Assembly: GCF_000973725.1 (NCBI RefSeq)
Contig: NZ_CP009621.1
Span: 2,392,501-2,456,500, forward strand
Direction of reading: 5' to 3'
Length of the DNA stretch: 64,000 nt
Origin: Pontibacter korlensis
GTDB taxonomy: Bacteria; Bacteroidota; Bacteroidia; Cytophagales; Hymenobacteraceae
Below the pieces are notes generated by a model, which worked only from the letters and a program-made list of their open reading frames with translations, searched no databases and had not been told where the DNA came from. The position numbers and the translations under genes were made by a program. Of this stretch, positions 63,647-64,000 are shown in pieces; within the stretch, counting starts at the first letter, position 1, and each line of letters opens with the position of its first letter.

Positions 63647-63677
63647 TTTGTACATTAAATGTAGGTACATAAATTTG
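63647..63677 (+). promoter_or_regulatory. Promoter of the MarR gene with palindromic operator
   Basis: TTTG (63647-63650), a 19-bp spacer and TAAATTTG (63670-63677) form a full consensus promoter, 29 bp before ATG 63707. The 13-bp palindrome TACATTAAATGTA (63651-63663) lies directly between the two boxes, a natural place for a repressor site. Confidence 0.7.
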
Positions 63678-63706
63678 CATCATCATACTGAAGCTTAATG
63701 CTGCAC

Positions 63707-64000
63707 ATGAAAATTGAAGACGAGATAAAACAAAGTGTTTTTAAAAGCGAGTACCAAAAGGCTTATATCAATTTGATATATACCTCGGGGTATTTGCAGC
63801 AGGCGCAGTCAGCACTATTTAAGCCCTTTGGCGTTACGCTGCCACAGTATAATATCCTGCGCATCTTGCGTGGGCAACATCCTAAGCCAGCTACCATCAG
63901 CCTGCTGATTGAGCGCATGCTGGATAAAACTTCGAATGCCTCACGCATTGTAGATAAACTTGAGGCCAAGGAGCTGGTAACGCGTAAGCAGTGCCCCTCT
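63707..64000 (+). CDS. MarR family transcriptional regulator (5' part)
   Basis: The window ends within this gene after 98 codons. MKIEDEIKQSVFKSEYQKAY begins a MarR winged-helix domain: YTSGYLQQAQSALFKPFGVT, LPQYNILRILRG, TISLLIERMLDKTSNASRIVDKLEAKELV. It probably represses its own promoter through the palindrome between the promoter boxes. ATG 63698 is an alternative start three codons upstream. The C-terminal part is outside the window. Confidence 0.9.
   Translation, partial: MKIEDEIKQSVFKSEYQKAYINLIYTSGYLQQAQSALFKPFGVTLPQYNILRILRGQHPKPATISLLIERMLDKTSNASRIVDKLEAKELVTRKQCPS

Overview
The window is chromosomal DNA from a member of the Bacteroidota, most likely the order Cytophagales, family Hymenobacteraceae (Pontibacter or a close relative). 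The evidence is the many promoters with the Bacteroidota -7 box TAnnTTTG (often with TTTG 18-20 bp upstream), a peptidase with a type IX secretion (T9SS) C-terminal signal, an IPExxxVDY-type protein beside pyk, a DUF2851 protein, a zinc-less Bacteroidota-type Tgt, and intergenic hairpins rich in TTAACTCTTAACT. The genus is an inference. Base composition is moderate except for one GC-rich insertion sequence and one AT-rich gene pair beside it.

Almost all of the window is a dense housekeeping backbone. 0-5.3 kb: tRNA-Gln, a gene-poor stretch, the ATP synthase pair atpD-atpC, a small membrane protein and a Cys/Met PLP enzyme ending in a 54-bp perfect palindrome. 5.3-12.6 kb: a TTHB210-like lipoprotein, an AraC regulator, a DegT aminotransferase, ispE, an EamA transporter coupled to an LptF/G permease, and tgt. 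12.8-19.8 kb: a GT2 glycosyltransferase overlapping an ECF sigma factor, rsmG, a YheT hydrolase, rpsT, pyk and the IPExxxVDY gene. 19.9-25.7 kb: acpP-fabF-rnc, nadE, an SdpI-like protein and lgt. 25.7-34.7 kb: a beta-propeller-like protein, VOC and polysaccharide deacetylase genes, an esterase with cdd, a saccharopine-dehydrogenase-like gene with an NTF2-like gene, a tRNA methyltransferase, rnhA, marC-like, a class V aminotransferase and aroQ. 34.8-41.8 kb: xerD, pyrD, ftsK, lolA, a lipoprotein and pyrF.

41.9-44.1 kb is the only clear accessory islet: two small AT-rich genes next to a 1.64-kb IS1182-type element whose transposase is broken by in-frame stops. 44.1-53.0 kb: YjdM, DUF1456, DUF2851, a polytopic membrane protein, a hexapeptide acetyltransferase, trhO, a nucleoside phosphorylase, a tandem pair of 99-residue paralogues of unknown function, and a LuxC-type acyl-CoA reductase facing a ferredoxin. 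53.1-64.0 kb: valS, a large secreted subtilase with S-layer-homology-like and T9SS regions, a lipoprotein, a frameshifted carboxypeptidase-regulatory-domain gene, tRNA-Leu, a dicarboxylate symporter, a dipeptide-epimerase-like enolase and the start of a MarR regulator.

I see no CRISPR array, prophage, toxin-antitoxin pair or convincing multi-gene defence system. The most unusual signals are a roughly ten-fold excess of the octamer AGTATAAA/TTTATACT on both strands and in several reading frames, the paralogue pair at 50.7-51.5 kb, the subtilase-SLH-T9SS architecture, and a MarR promoter with a palindrome between its two core elements.
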